A stretch of 64,000 nucleotides of DNA. Origin: Salminus brasiliensis (Eukaryota > Chordata > Actinopteri > Characiformes > Bryconidae). This document shows positions 54,835-64,000 of this stretch, one piece after another. The position numbers and the translations under genes were made by a program. How positions within the stretch are numbered: position 1 is the first letter of the stretch; every line of letters starts with the position of its first letter. Location of the stretch: positions 28,416,625-28,480,624 of the forward strand of contig NC_132894.1 in the NCBI RefSeq assembly GCF_030463535.1, given 5' to 3'. A model generated the notes under the pieces. That model was not told where the DNA came from, made no database searches, and saw nothing but the letters and a program-made list of their open reading frames with translations.

Positions 54835-55540
54835 TTTGTGCTACACCCATTAGGCTTTGTGCTTTGCAACTGATTGTAACCGTTTTTATGGCTTAAATCC
54901 CATATATTTACTGTATGGACTGTTTATAATTAGAAAGTGATGCAAAATATTTAACTCTTTTACTTGAAAAAAGGGGTAAATAGAACACTTTTTTTTCATC
55001 TTGTATTTTTTGTTTTCTTACTCACATATGGAAATCTGATATATGATATATATATCAAATATATGGCATACATAAGAACACATGGAATCCAACATAAATC
55101 AGGTTGAATCCAAAATATATGTGTAATGTACTGAATTACATATTGCCTGCATACTGCATATCGCTGCCGTCCAATGTAAATCATGTTTCTCAGTTTTTGT
55201 CCATTTTAAGTTTGAACCCTGTAGCTGCTCTGTACACAGTGCACATAATTCTGGATGAACAAATTGACCAATAGAAATGCTCTATAGTCAAACCATATAT
55301 ACATTGACTTCTATTCAACGTTAAGAAAATGTTTGCCTTTTCCTGTAAGGTCACCATTCTGGAGATACATGTTTTTCACTGGGCAGAGACGATATGCTAA
55401 TGTATTTGAAATATGGGATTAGCCATATGTCAACTCATACAACAATATATGTCTAATGCATATATTTAACCATATACAGCATATATTTGACATATGTTTA
55501 CAGTGTGTATCATAATTGACATTGACTGCAAGATATATGG
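54835..55540. other. AT-rich intergenic, no gene seen
   Basis: Many ATATAT words occur around 55030-55120 and 55430-55500, but no ordered repeat or frame. Confidence 0.4.
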
Positions 55541-55542
55541 AG

Positions 55543-55905
55543 ATGAGTCATTCTCAACACTGCAGTGACACTGACTGACATGATGGTGGTGGGTTGGTGT
55601 GTCCTGTGCTGGTACAAGCCACTGCTGGACTGAGGACAGTCCACCAACCAGAAATATCCAGCCAACAGAGTCCTGTCAGCAGCGTCCTGTGACCACCGAT
55701 GAAGGACTAAAAGCTGACCAACACTGAGGCTGTGCAGCAACAGGACTAACTAGGTAGGGGTGTCTAATTGAGTGGACAGAGAAAGTGGTCACAGCGTTTA
55801 AACACTCCAGCAGCACTGCTGTGTCTGATCCACTTGTACCAGCACAACACACACTAACAAGTTACCACCATGTCAGGGTAACTGCAGTGTTGAGGATGAC
55901 CCACC
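55543..55905. mobile_element. MITE with 23-bp terminal inverted repeats
   Basis: The left end tgagtcattctcaacactgc and the right end, on the other strand, tgggtcatcctcaacactgc match closely. The interior phrases 'ccaaccagaaatatccagcc' and 'gcagcgtcctgtgaccac' belong to a common otophysan-type fish repeat. No transposase is encoded. Confidence 0.7.
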
Positions 55906-56629
55906 ACTGAGATTATGGTTCATTCCAATCCAGGGGTGGTCAATATATATATTCTTTAAAATGTATTTATATATATTCTTTAAAAACTTTAAAAATGGAA
56001 ATAAAAAATGTGAGTGTGTTTCTGTACATCCCTGTATGATATATATCCATGGTCATATAGCAGATTTTCGTGTTTCTATCTGGTTTTTATGACTGAGTGG
56101 ACGTTGTAGATGTTGGTTGTGTAGAACTGCTATATATAAGTTTAATGGGGGTTGCAGACAGTTTGTGTCACTCACTGGGATTGATGCTTCACTCTGTTGG
56201 TGAGGTGCTGCTTGTTTTGTTGTTTGGCTCGGCGAGTGATGACCGAGTGACAGCTCCTTTTAGTGCCACAGAAAAGAAAACTGATTGGAGCACAAACAGA
56301 GGCCTTTTTCCACTCTCTGGAAAAAGGCAAAGGCCTGTGTCTGACAAACACATGCCTGAATGGACCAAAGGATCTGAAGAGGGGCCGTCGGTGGAACACA
56401 CACGAGCAACTGAGCGCACATACTGACTCATGAAGAAACCAATAAAGCAAAGCAAGCAATTGTTGGGTAACATGCCAAACTTTACCTTTACAACTGTGGC
56501 CTCTTCAGAGGAGATGCAATCTGTGTGGATCAGAGTATGCGCATGAGAACTGAGGGCAGAGCTAGTCTTCTTCATCTGACCACTACACCTCAGTGCTGGG
56601 GGTAGGATTGCCAGCTGTGACTGCTTAGT

Positions 56630-57770
56630 TTGTCAAGTCAAGTCAAGTCAGATTTATTTGTGTAGCGCTTTTTACAACTGTTGTCGTCACAAAGCAGCTT
56701 TACATAATTAGTACTTAATAAAGGACAGAGACAGAGAAGAAAGAAGAAATAGCGTGAAGGATCAAAGACCCCCTGTGAGCAAGCCAAACGGCAACAGTGG
56801 CAAGGAAAAACTCCCTCAAAGCTGGAGGAAGAAACCTTGGGAGGAACCAAGACTCACAAGGGGGACCCATCATCATCTGGTCAGAACTATTTAAACATTA
56901 ATGATAAAAATTACCAAACCAGATACAACAGAAAGTTAATAGTGGTGATATTAATATTGGCAGACAGCCACAAGTCCATCTAGGTTTCAACACGGCCACC
57001 AAACAGGCAGCAGCGGCAGGCGGGGGTGCCGCCGGTCCGCCATGGGTGGTGGCGGGTGGGGGTGCCCGCTGGCCGGACTGGTAGGTGGCAACTGGTTTGA
57101 CGCAGGTAGAGGGGCTCTCAGCATCCGCATCAGAGTGTGTCTGACGACTCCGGCAGGTCTGATTATAACAGCCTAATTAAAAGGAGAGAGCTAGAAGGTA
57201 ACACGGACACGGGAGCACCCTGAAAACACCAGCATCTATCTGCTCCACCGTCAACAAACCTGAGTGATCGCGTGTAGACAGCGAGACGACAGCTCCAGCA
57301 TCTCAGTGTACTACAATTCCCTGGGTCCGCGAACCCCTGGACCTGCAACCCTCATCTAAGAAACATTAATTACCAAAAGCTAAACTGAACATATAAGTTT
57401 TCAGCTTAGATTTAAAGATTGAGACTGTGTCTGAGTCCCGAACATTATCTGGAAGGTTATTCCAGAGTTGGGGGCCTTATAGGAAAAGGCTCTTCCCCCT
57501 GCTGAGGTTTTCTGAATTTTGGGAACGAGTAAGAGGCCAGCACCCTGAGATCTAAGTAGTCTTGATGCTTCGTAGTATACAATAAGATCCCACAGGTACT
57601 CAGGAGCGAGGCCATGTAGGGCCTTCTATGTTAATAGAAGAATTTAACTGGGAGCCAATGAAGTGCTGATAGAACTGGACTGATATGGTCAAATGTTCTA
57701 GTTTTAGTAAGGACCCTGGCTGCAGCATTTTGCACCAGCTGAAGTTTATTGAGGTTTCCGCTGGAACAAC
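56630..57770 (+). repeat. Composite interspersed repeat
   Basis: It begins with gtcaa pentamers and runs through 'gatttatttgtgtagcgctt', 'tttacaactgttgtcgtcac', 'gggaggaaccaagactcaca', 'ggttattccagagttggggg' and 'tgcagcattttgcaccagct'. This text recurs throughout teleost genomes. I cannot assign the class, and no intact frame is present. Confidence 0.6.
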
Positions 57771-57907
57771 CTGACTGTAGTGCATTAGGCCTGACAGTAG
57801 TGCATTAAACCTGACTGTAGTGCATTAAACCTGACAGTATTGCATTAAACCTGACTGTAGTGCATTACCTGACAGTAGTGCATTAAACCTGACAGTAGTG
57901 CAGTAAT
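57769..57907. repeat. Minisatellite, about 21-bp unit (cctgacagtagtgcattaaa)
   Basis: About six to seven copies alternating 'gactgtag' and 'gacagtag'. Confidence 0.9.
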
Positions 57908-58232
57908 CAATTGTGATTGGTTGGATTGTGATTGGTTAGCCTGGGATTTGTTAGCTTGTGATTGGTTGGATTGTGATAAATTAATCTGGGATTTGTTATC
58001 TTGTGATTGGTTGGTTTGTGATGGGTTAGCCTGAGATGTGTTAGCTTGTGATTGGTGGATTGTGATGGGTTAGCCTGGGATTTGTTAGCTTGCGATTGGT
58101 TGGATTGTGATAAATTAATCTGGGATTTGTTATCTTGTGATTGGTTGGATTGTGATAAATTAATCTGGGATTTGTTATCTTGTGATTGGTTGGTTTGTGA
58201 TAGGTTATCCTGAGATTTGTTAGCTTGTGATA
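57908..58232. repeat. Minisatellite, about 51-bp unit (ttgtgattggttgg...)
   Basis: The half-units 'ttgtgattggttggattgtg' and 'taatctgggatttgttatct' alternate. The - strand frame of 17-residue repeats is a consequence of the unit length. Confidence 0.88.
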
Positions 58233-58965
58233 CCTTGTATCTCCATATTTTCTTGCTTCTCCTGTAAAGTTGCCAAGGTTTTTACTAGACACTTTAATAG
58301 ACACTTGTGAGTCTGCTGGCTGACACACAACATTTTCTATGCTTATGTTGTTGAGTTGTTGTAATCCAGTTTAATCCAGCATGCCCACTAAAGCAGAGCG
58401 ACTGGAATCTGAAGGGTCCTCTCGTGCAAATTCCTCCCTGGCTGTTTTAATGAGTCTGTCTCTATGTCGCGGCAGTAATGAGAGAACCACATGCGTGGGC
58501 ATCTCCTAATCACTGTCCCACCACAGAGACACTTAGACAGGAACAATACAAACATGGGATGTCTGTTTGTGTTATAGTACGATTTTCTTTAGTTAGTACT
58601 GAATAAATAGAGCATAGGTCAGCGGGTATGTTCTAATCAGTGGTTAAACCACAGGTAGGTTCCTGTGTGAGAATGCCCACTTAGGAGACAAGTTAGAAAG
58701 TAACTACTTTGATTACAGTATTTGAGTACATTTTCTATGTAATGCCACTTCTTTTGATGTATTAAAATCATAGTAATTGTGCTTTTACTCCACTAATCTC
58801 TAAAGGATGGCTATTAAATTTGCATTATTTATTTTCCACAACTCAGCATACAACCCGAGGCAGCAATTAGCTGGCTAGCTAGCTCATCTTTGTTCACTTT
58901 TTATTTTAGTATTTTAGTATAACAAGCGTGACAGATCTTTATTAAACCCAGTCATGCAGCCGGGG
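58233..58965. other. Intergenic; possible conserved block 58380-58560
   Basis: No gene is recognised. 58380-58560 is GC-balanced and not obviously repetitive. Confidence 0.35.
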
Positions 58966-59262
58966 CCCAGAGAGAGAGCAATTGGCCTTGCTCTCTCCAG
59001 GGTGGGTAGATGGCGCTTTCTCCCCACATCACTCCAGTGCAATGCATCAGAGCCGGGTCTACGGCTCTTTCCTCTGAGCACGTTGGTTTCCTGTTGATGG
59101 TGGTTTACAGTTCTGAAAAAGAGGCGGTAGCTGACTGCATGGGTGTTGGAGGAGGTGTGTGTCGATCTTCACCCTCCCAGTGTCGGGAGCATTGCCTGTG
59201 ATAGGGGGAGAATATATAAGGGTTGGGTAATTGATGATTCCAATTGGTGAGAAAATGGATAA
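58966..59262 (+). mobile_element. Diverged family C SINE
   Basis: It shares with 11763-12372 the words 'aaaaagaggcg', 'ggaggtgtgtgtcgatcttc', 'acc', 'agcattgcctgtgatagggg' and 'gggttgggtaattg', in the same order. It is followed by an A-rich tail. Confidence 0.55.
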
Positions 59263-61825
59263 AAAAAAATAGAAAAATAAAAACAACATAATGAGTCCAG
59301 AAATCCAGCAGAACTTTAGTAAGGCAAATACTAACTTACAGCAGTAGATGGACCATGACCATGAAGGTCTGCAGATAGGGTCTACATGTAAAAACTCCAC
59401 ATCTACAATACAAAACAGATGGAGCTGATGAATAGTTCATTCCAAACCAGGGGTTGTCATAATATTCGGATATGACTATGTATATATGCCTACTCAGCCT
59501 GCGGTAATTTAGCCCCGCCCATTGATGCTGAAATTATAAGTGTTTAAGCTTAAACTTTTTGCTTTTTGAATGAGGCACAAATCAGCACTCCTTAACTTCT
59601 TAACACTCCAAGGTGTATTACTCAGTAACAACAGGGACGTCTGTACAAACTGGTGGGAGAATTCTTTGATAATAGAAGTTGGTAAAAAAAAAAGCACTTT
59701 CGGCCTGCCAGAAGGCCATAGGCTGTTTAAGGGGTTAACATATCTGCCTTAAATCAACAATGTGAAAACTTAGAGATAGAAAGAAGCTGCAAAATCCTGT
59801 TTGAATAAATGATTGATTTTTAGGTGAACCTGAGGGGAGAAAAATGCAAGATAAACATAGGATATCAGGAGATGACACCCCCTTAATTCTTATGCATACA
59901 TAATAAATTGGGGGATTGGGGTTGGGGCATAGAGGTCCCCAAGTAGGACGTTGCTTAGGGACCTAAACAGTCAGAAACACTGCTAACTTAATAAGGAATT
60001 TTCAGCACTCATTCCCTTCCTTGAGAAAGAGTGTGCTTTGGGTCTAACTTGTCATTACAATAGCTAAAAGTCCCACAGAGGTTCCCAGAAAAAAGCTAAA
60101 TGTCATTATGCCACAGCTGTGAGAACCGATCTCATTCATAAGGTTTGGGTGTTTGAGTGTGGAAAAGGAGCCACTTTTAGCAGGACTTTAAGTTGTGATT
60201 CTCTGCGCAACTCAGCGTCTCTTCGTATGTCAGGTAAGATCAGTTCTTTCCTGGTAGCGTAACCTTTCACCCTCCTCTAATCCCTGGAATGTGTCACTTT
60301 GTGTCGCTGTGTCCTGTTGTGCCCCGCTGCTGCTGGCTTGCTAATGAAGGCAGGGTCTAGAATCTGGCTTTCATTAAAAACTCGCTAAAGCCACCAAAGT
60401 CCTACGGGGTGCCAATCAGCCCTGGCAATAGAGGCTGATCCACTCAAGTGCACTTCACCCAAATCAGCAGCTTTAATGGGGGCACGGGGCCTCGGGGGAC
60501 GCATTCCCTAAGCGGAGAGACTGGGGGAGCAGTAAAATGTCTGCTGGAATTAAGCAGGGCTCCACCTCATTAGAGCTCATTCTGTAAGAGCTCTACAGGT
60601 GTGTTGATCGGGGGGCCCCAGAGTGGACTTTGATCCTGTTCACGGGCAGGGGTGTGTCGCAGTGTCCGCCACAGGAGATTTCCACCTGGCTTCAAGGAGG
60701 CCCCCGGAAGGCCCCTTATCCTGAGAAACATTAAGATATGAGAGTGGAGTGTGGTGCGCCCAGAATGATGAACTGAGCTGTAGACGGTTCCCAAAGTACT
60801 GATAATGCTGTAGAACATCAATCATTTGTTGCTGTGATGCCACTAAGGACTATTTACACAGACCTGCCTATTCACCTTATTTTTCATGACCACTATGAGG
60901 TGGCCATCTTTGTTTACTTAGTTTTGTGGAGCCCCTTATAACCTTATTATAGCTTGCCTTAAAGGTTAATGGTTAAAGGCACTAAATTATAAACATCCAC
61001 CCACATCCATACATCTGCTCTTACCATTTGGTGGAGGGGAAACAAGCACCAGAACATCCTTACCCAGAGAAGCGGATGCGTCAGGTGCTTGTGAGGCTCT
61101 TAGGATAGCTCTTAGGCTAAGAACAGACGTATGGACATATGAGGCCCTATCTGACACCCTGTGCAAGGCACCTTGCAATGCTCACCTTGCAATCTTGCAC
61201 CCCGCCAACAGTCTTTCCGCCTGTGTTGTTTAAATAGCAACAGTGCTTACAAATATATTATTGGCAATGGCCGTGGTGGTCGGGAAATGAGGTGTATTCT
61301 GGTCAATTTCTGGTGTATTTCTATCTTGCCAGTGACATGCACATGCCCAACACGCACATCCCCACTGTGCGCCATTGAAATAGCAATCCACCAAAGTCAG
61401 ACCGCACCTGGCTCTTAAAGGGAATTCCAAGTGCCTCACTGATTGGTTTATTATATGTAACACCCATGATTAATTAAGAGACTTAGTACAAACCTTTTGC
61501 ATGTTTTGAGCTATGAAAGGTGTACTCTTCTCATTGTTACGATAGCCAAGACACACTGAAACGCACTACATCAAGCTGCGTGGTGCGTGGTTGACGGCTC
61601 ACCTAAAGATAAAAGCTAAAATTGGGCCCACGTCTTAAATTTAGCATCTTGACCATAGACACAGGTTCTCAACATTGGGAGGTGCCTCCCAGCAGTGAGG
61701 AAAAGCTAGTTAGCTCTGCTCTACATAGCTCTTAATAATGCTAAATAACCTGTTGGAATGTTGGGTTAGCATAGCTAGCTACATTCTGCTCAGTGTCCAC
61801 AGCTGTAGTCTACTTCAGACTGTTC
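59263..61825. other. Intergenic; possible conserved block 60200-60840
   Basis: No gene is recognised. 60200-60840 is GC-balanced and free of repeats that I know, unlike its flanks. Confidence 0.35.
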
Positions 61826-61830
61826 TCTTG

Positions 61831-62215
61831 GATACAAAAGTAACCATCAAGAAACACTACTGCAACCACATAAGAACTTAATAGTAATCTCTGGGTATAC
61901 ACAAGCAACCACATAGCAACTCATAGCAACCCCATGGCAATCACTTAGCAACTACCTAGCAACCCCACAGCAACCATCTGGGGTACAAAAGCAACCATCA
62001 AGCAACACCATAGCAACTACCTAGCAACCCTGGAGTAAAACACCTGGTATACAATAAAAAACACCTAGAAACACAACACCCAGCAACCATCAAGCAACAC
62101 CATAGCAACTACCTAGCAACCCTGGAGTGAAACACCTGGTATACAATAAGAAACACCTAGAAACACAACACCCAGCAACCACTTGGCAATTACCTAACAA
62201 TCCCATAGCAACCAC
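61831..62215. repeat. Minisatellite of 'agcaacca/tagcaacta' words, block 1
   Basis: 'catagcaaccacctagcaac'-type words of about 10-11 bp recur dozens of times. A longer repeated sub-block ('accatcaagcaacaccatag', then 'caactacctagcaaccctgg') occurs twice at about 61990 and 62085. Confidence 0.85.
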
Positions 62216-63514
62216 TTTGGATAAAATCTTTCAAAACATAATTTGAATCTGGCAGTCGTTCTTTAGATTGTATCAAATTGCCATGAATGCCATGATCATC
62301 ATTTTGCGCGAGAGTGGCAATATATAAGTCTTAAAAACACAGTAACAAAAAAGCAGTGTAATTGTCATAAACCCCACAAAGGGTGAAATTAGTCATATAA
62401 AAATAAATTTTGACTAACTGATACAGTCATAAATGGATTTCAGAGAAAATAAAAGTCAAGAAAAGGGTGAGATATTGTTTCTTTAAACTTCTTGTTATTG
62501 CCAATATATTGAAGTGTTCAGTGGATCATCTGAAAAGAACTTTTAACATCTAGCTTAAGATATTCAAAACTGTTACTGAATAACAGTAGTTACTCTGGGT
62601 TATGAAGGTTAAATGTGGCCTCTGAAAGACCTCTCTCCCTGAGGACCATTACTGCGAAACCAAAGAGGTGGTATCATAAAACATAGTTCATGTGACAGAG
62701 TGACTACACTGCCTATCAAGAGATGATTCTGAAGCTTGTAAACAGTCAGGGTCTCCATATCTGCTGAAGGGTTGAACAGATAATTAAAGCCTGTGTCAGT
62801 AAGAGATCCAGAAAGCTGCAGCTGCATCGTACAACACACCCTGTCCTACAGAGAGAGACCTTCAGTGGTGGAGGGGCTTCAGTCAACTTAATCTGCTTTG
62901 ATAAGTAAAAGTTTCTTATATCCAGAATATTATTACGTATTTATTGCCTTAGCAGGCTCTTCCACCGGAGGCAGCATTTGAAATGCAACATTGCTCATTT
63001 ACATAATTGCTAGTCAAACTGAATAATTCCAGCAGAGCTCCGTGCCTGGAGGACATCTCCCCCCGAGTTAGTGAGTCAGTGGCCCACTTTGGGTACTCGG
63101 AGTAACTTATGCTCACAAGTTTTATCGCATCTCACTACCAAGATGCCAATTACAGGGGTGTTTTCGGGGGTCTGACCTTATAATTAAGACTCTTCAACCC
63201 CCTGAAGGAAGTAAATAACAAAGGTTGGGTGGGTCGACAAAATGACAAGCAATGAATCATGTTAATAGTAAACAGTGAAAGATGTTTCCCAAGGTGTTTG
63301 TGAGAAACACACAGCATGATTGTGAACACCCCTACAGTGGACTTTACCACTCATTACACAGCGCACAGGTCAGTGTGTAGGTAAAGCTGTTTGCGTATAA
63401 GGTATTTAGCTAAACAGTGGAATTATGCTAAATTTAGCATAAAGTCATTGAGCTAACTAGCAACTAAGTTGCTAGCTACCTCTAAAGCATGGGGTGCCCA
63501 AAGTGCAATCAGGT
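62216..63514. other. Intergenic; possible conserved block 62930-63130
   Basis: No gene is recognised. 62930-63130 looks single-copy and contains octamer/homeodomain-like words such as atttacataattgc. Confidence 0.35.
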
Positions 63515-64000
63515 CTTTAAAACATCACAACAACCATCTAGGACACAAAAGCAACCATCAAGCAACCCAATAGCAACCACCTAGGAATCCCTATAGTGAA
63601 CATACATTAGCAACCACCTTGTAACTACATAGTAACCCCATAGCAACCACTTAGCAACTATTGAGTAACCCCATAGCAACTAATTGTGGGATACAAAAGC
63701 AACCATCAAGCAATACTATAGCAATCACATAGAAACCCAAAGCAAACACCTGGTGTACAGTAGCAACTACATAGTAACCTCATAGCAACCACCTAGCAAA
63801 ACCATAGCAAGCACTTAGCAACAACCTAGCAACCACCTGGTCATACTATTGCAACCATCTAGCACCCTTATAAACATCTGGGATACCACCTAGAAACCCC
63901 ATAGCAAACCTGTGGTATACAATAGCTACCCCTTAGAAATTACCTAGCAACCATCTAGCAGCGCAATGGCAACCACATAAGAACCCCTCAGCAATACGTG
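63515..64000. repeat. Minisatellite of 'agcaacca' words, block 2, runs off the window
   Basis: Same wording as 61831-62215, separated from it by 1.3 kb of ordinary DNA. It continues to the last base. Confidence 0.85.

Noticed and set aside
58041-58328. ORF with HNPTNHKITNPRLIY repeats
   Set aside because: A 51-bp minisatellite read in frame.

Overview
The window is nuclear DNA from a teleost fish. It has spliced GT-AG genes, three vertebrate orthologues in a conserved order, and the repeat load typical of fish: Tc1/mariner remnants, tRNA-derived SINEs, MITEs and (CA)n tracts. The SINE and MITE types resemble those I associate with otophysan fishes, perhaps a characiform, but that placement is an inference of low to moderate confidence. 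Three genes can be read with confidence: pth1 (parathyroid hormone, + strand, coding 21178-21578), btbd10 (BTB/POZ protein 10, + strand, coding 26091-31056) and bmal1/arntl (circadian bHLH-PAS activator, - strand, coding 42922-32460). The block PTH-BTBD10-BMAL1 is also found on human 11p15. || Layout. 1-20.8 kb is intergenic and repeat-rich: degenerate minisatellite, MITEs, a probable solo LTR, a Tc1-like transposon broken up by nested insertions, and two large foldback structures (12698-13409 and 15391-15684). 20.8-21.6 kb is pth1, with a TATA-like box, a CRE-like site and a non-coding first exon. 22.3-31.8 kb is btbd10, with a TCTCGCGAGA-type promoter, a non-coding exon 1, seven coding exons and a poly(A) signal at 31768. 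31.9-51.2 kb is bmal1 on the other strand, with 17 coding exons, one of them a 21-nt microexon. At least one and probably three 5' non-coding exons lead back to a GC-rich promoter near 51.1-51.35 kb that carries two RORE sites and four CCAAT boxes. The two genes are tail to tail, with candidate poly(A) signals about 170 bp apart. 51.4-64 kb is upstream of bmal1 and holds no gene I can support. It contains a 21-bp-unit minisatellite of about 1.1 kb, other minisatellites, MITEs, SINEs and a few non-repetitive GC-balanced blocks that could be conserved non-coding elements. || The coding exons were joined by hand. Reading phase closes at every junction in all three genes (96, 436 and 623 residues), which is the strongest support for the models. 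The genes do not form a pathway. Their adjacency is inherited synteny, although bmal1 shows clear signs of the ROR/REV-ERB feedback loop in its own promoter. I see no evidence for a novel enzymatic or defence system. The noteworthy items are regulatory (twin ROREs, the btbd10 CGCG motif, the microexon) and structural (long palindromes, nested transposons, the periodic minisatellite that makes a false 362-residue ORF).
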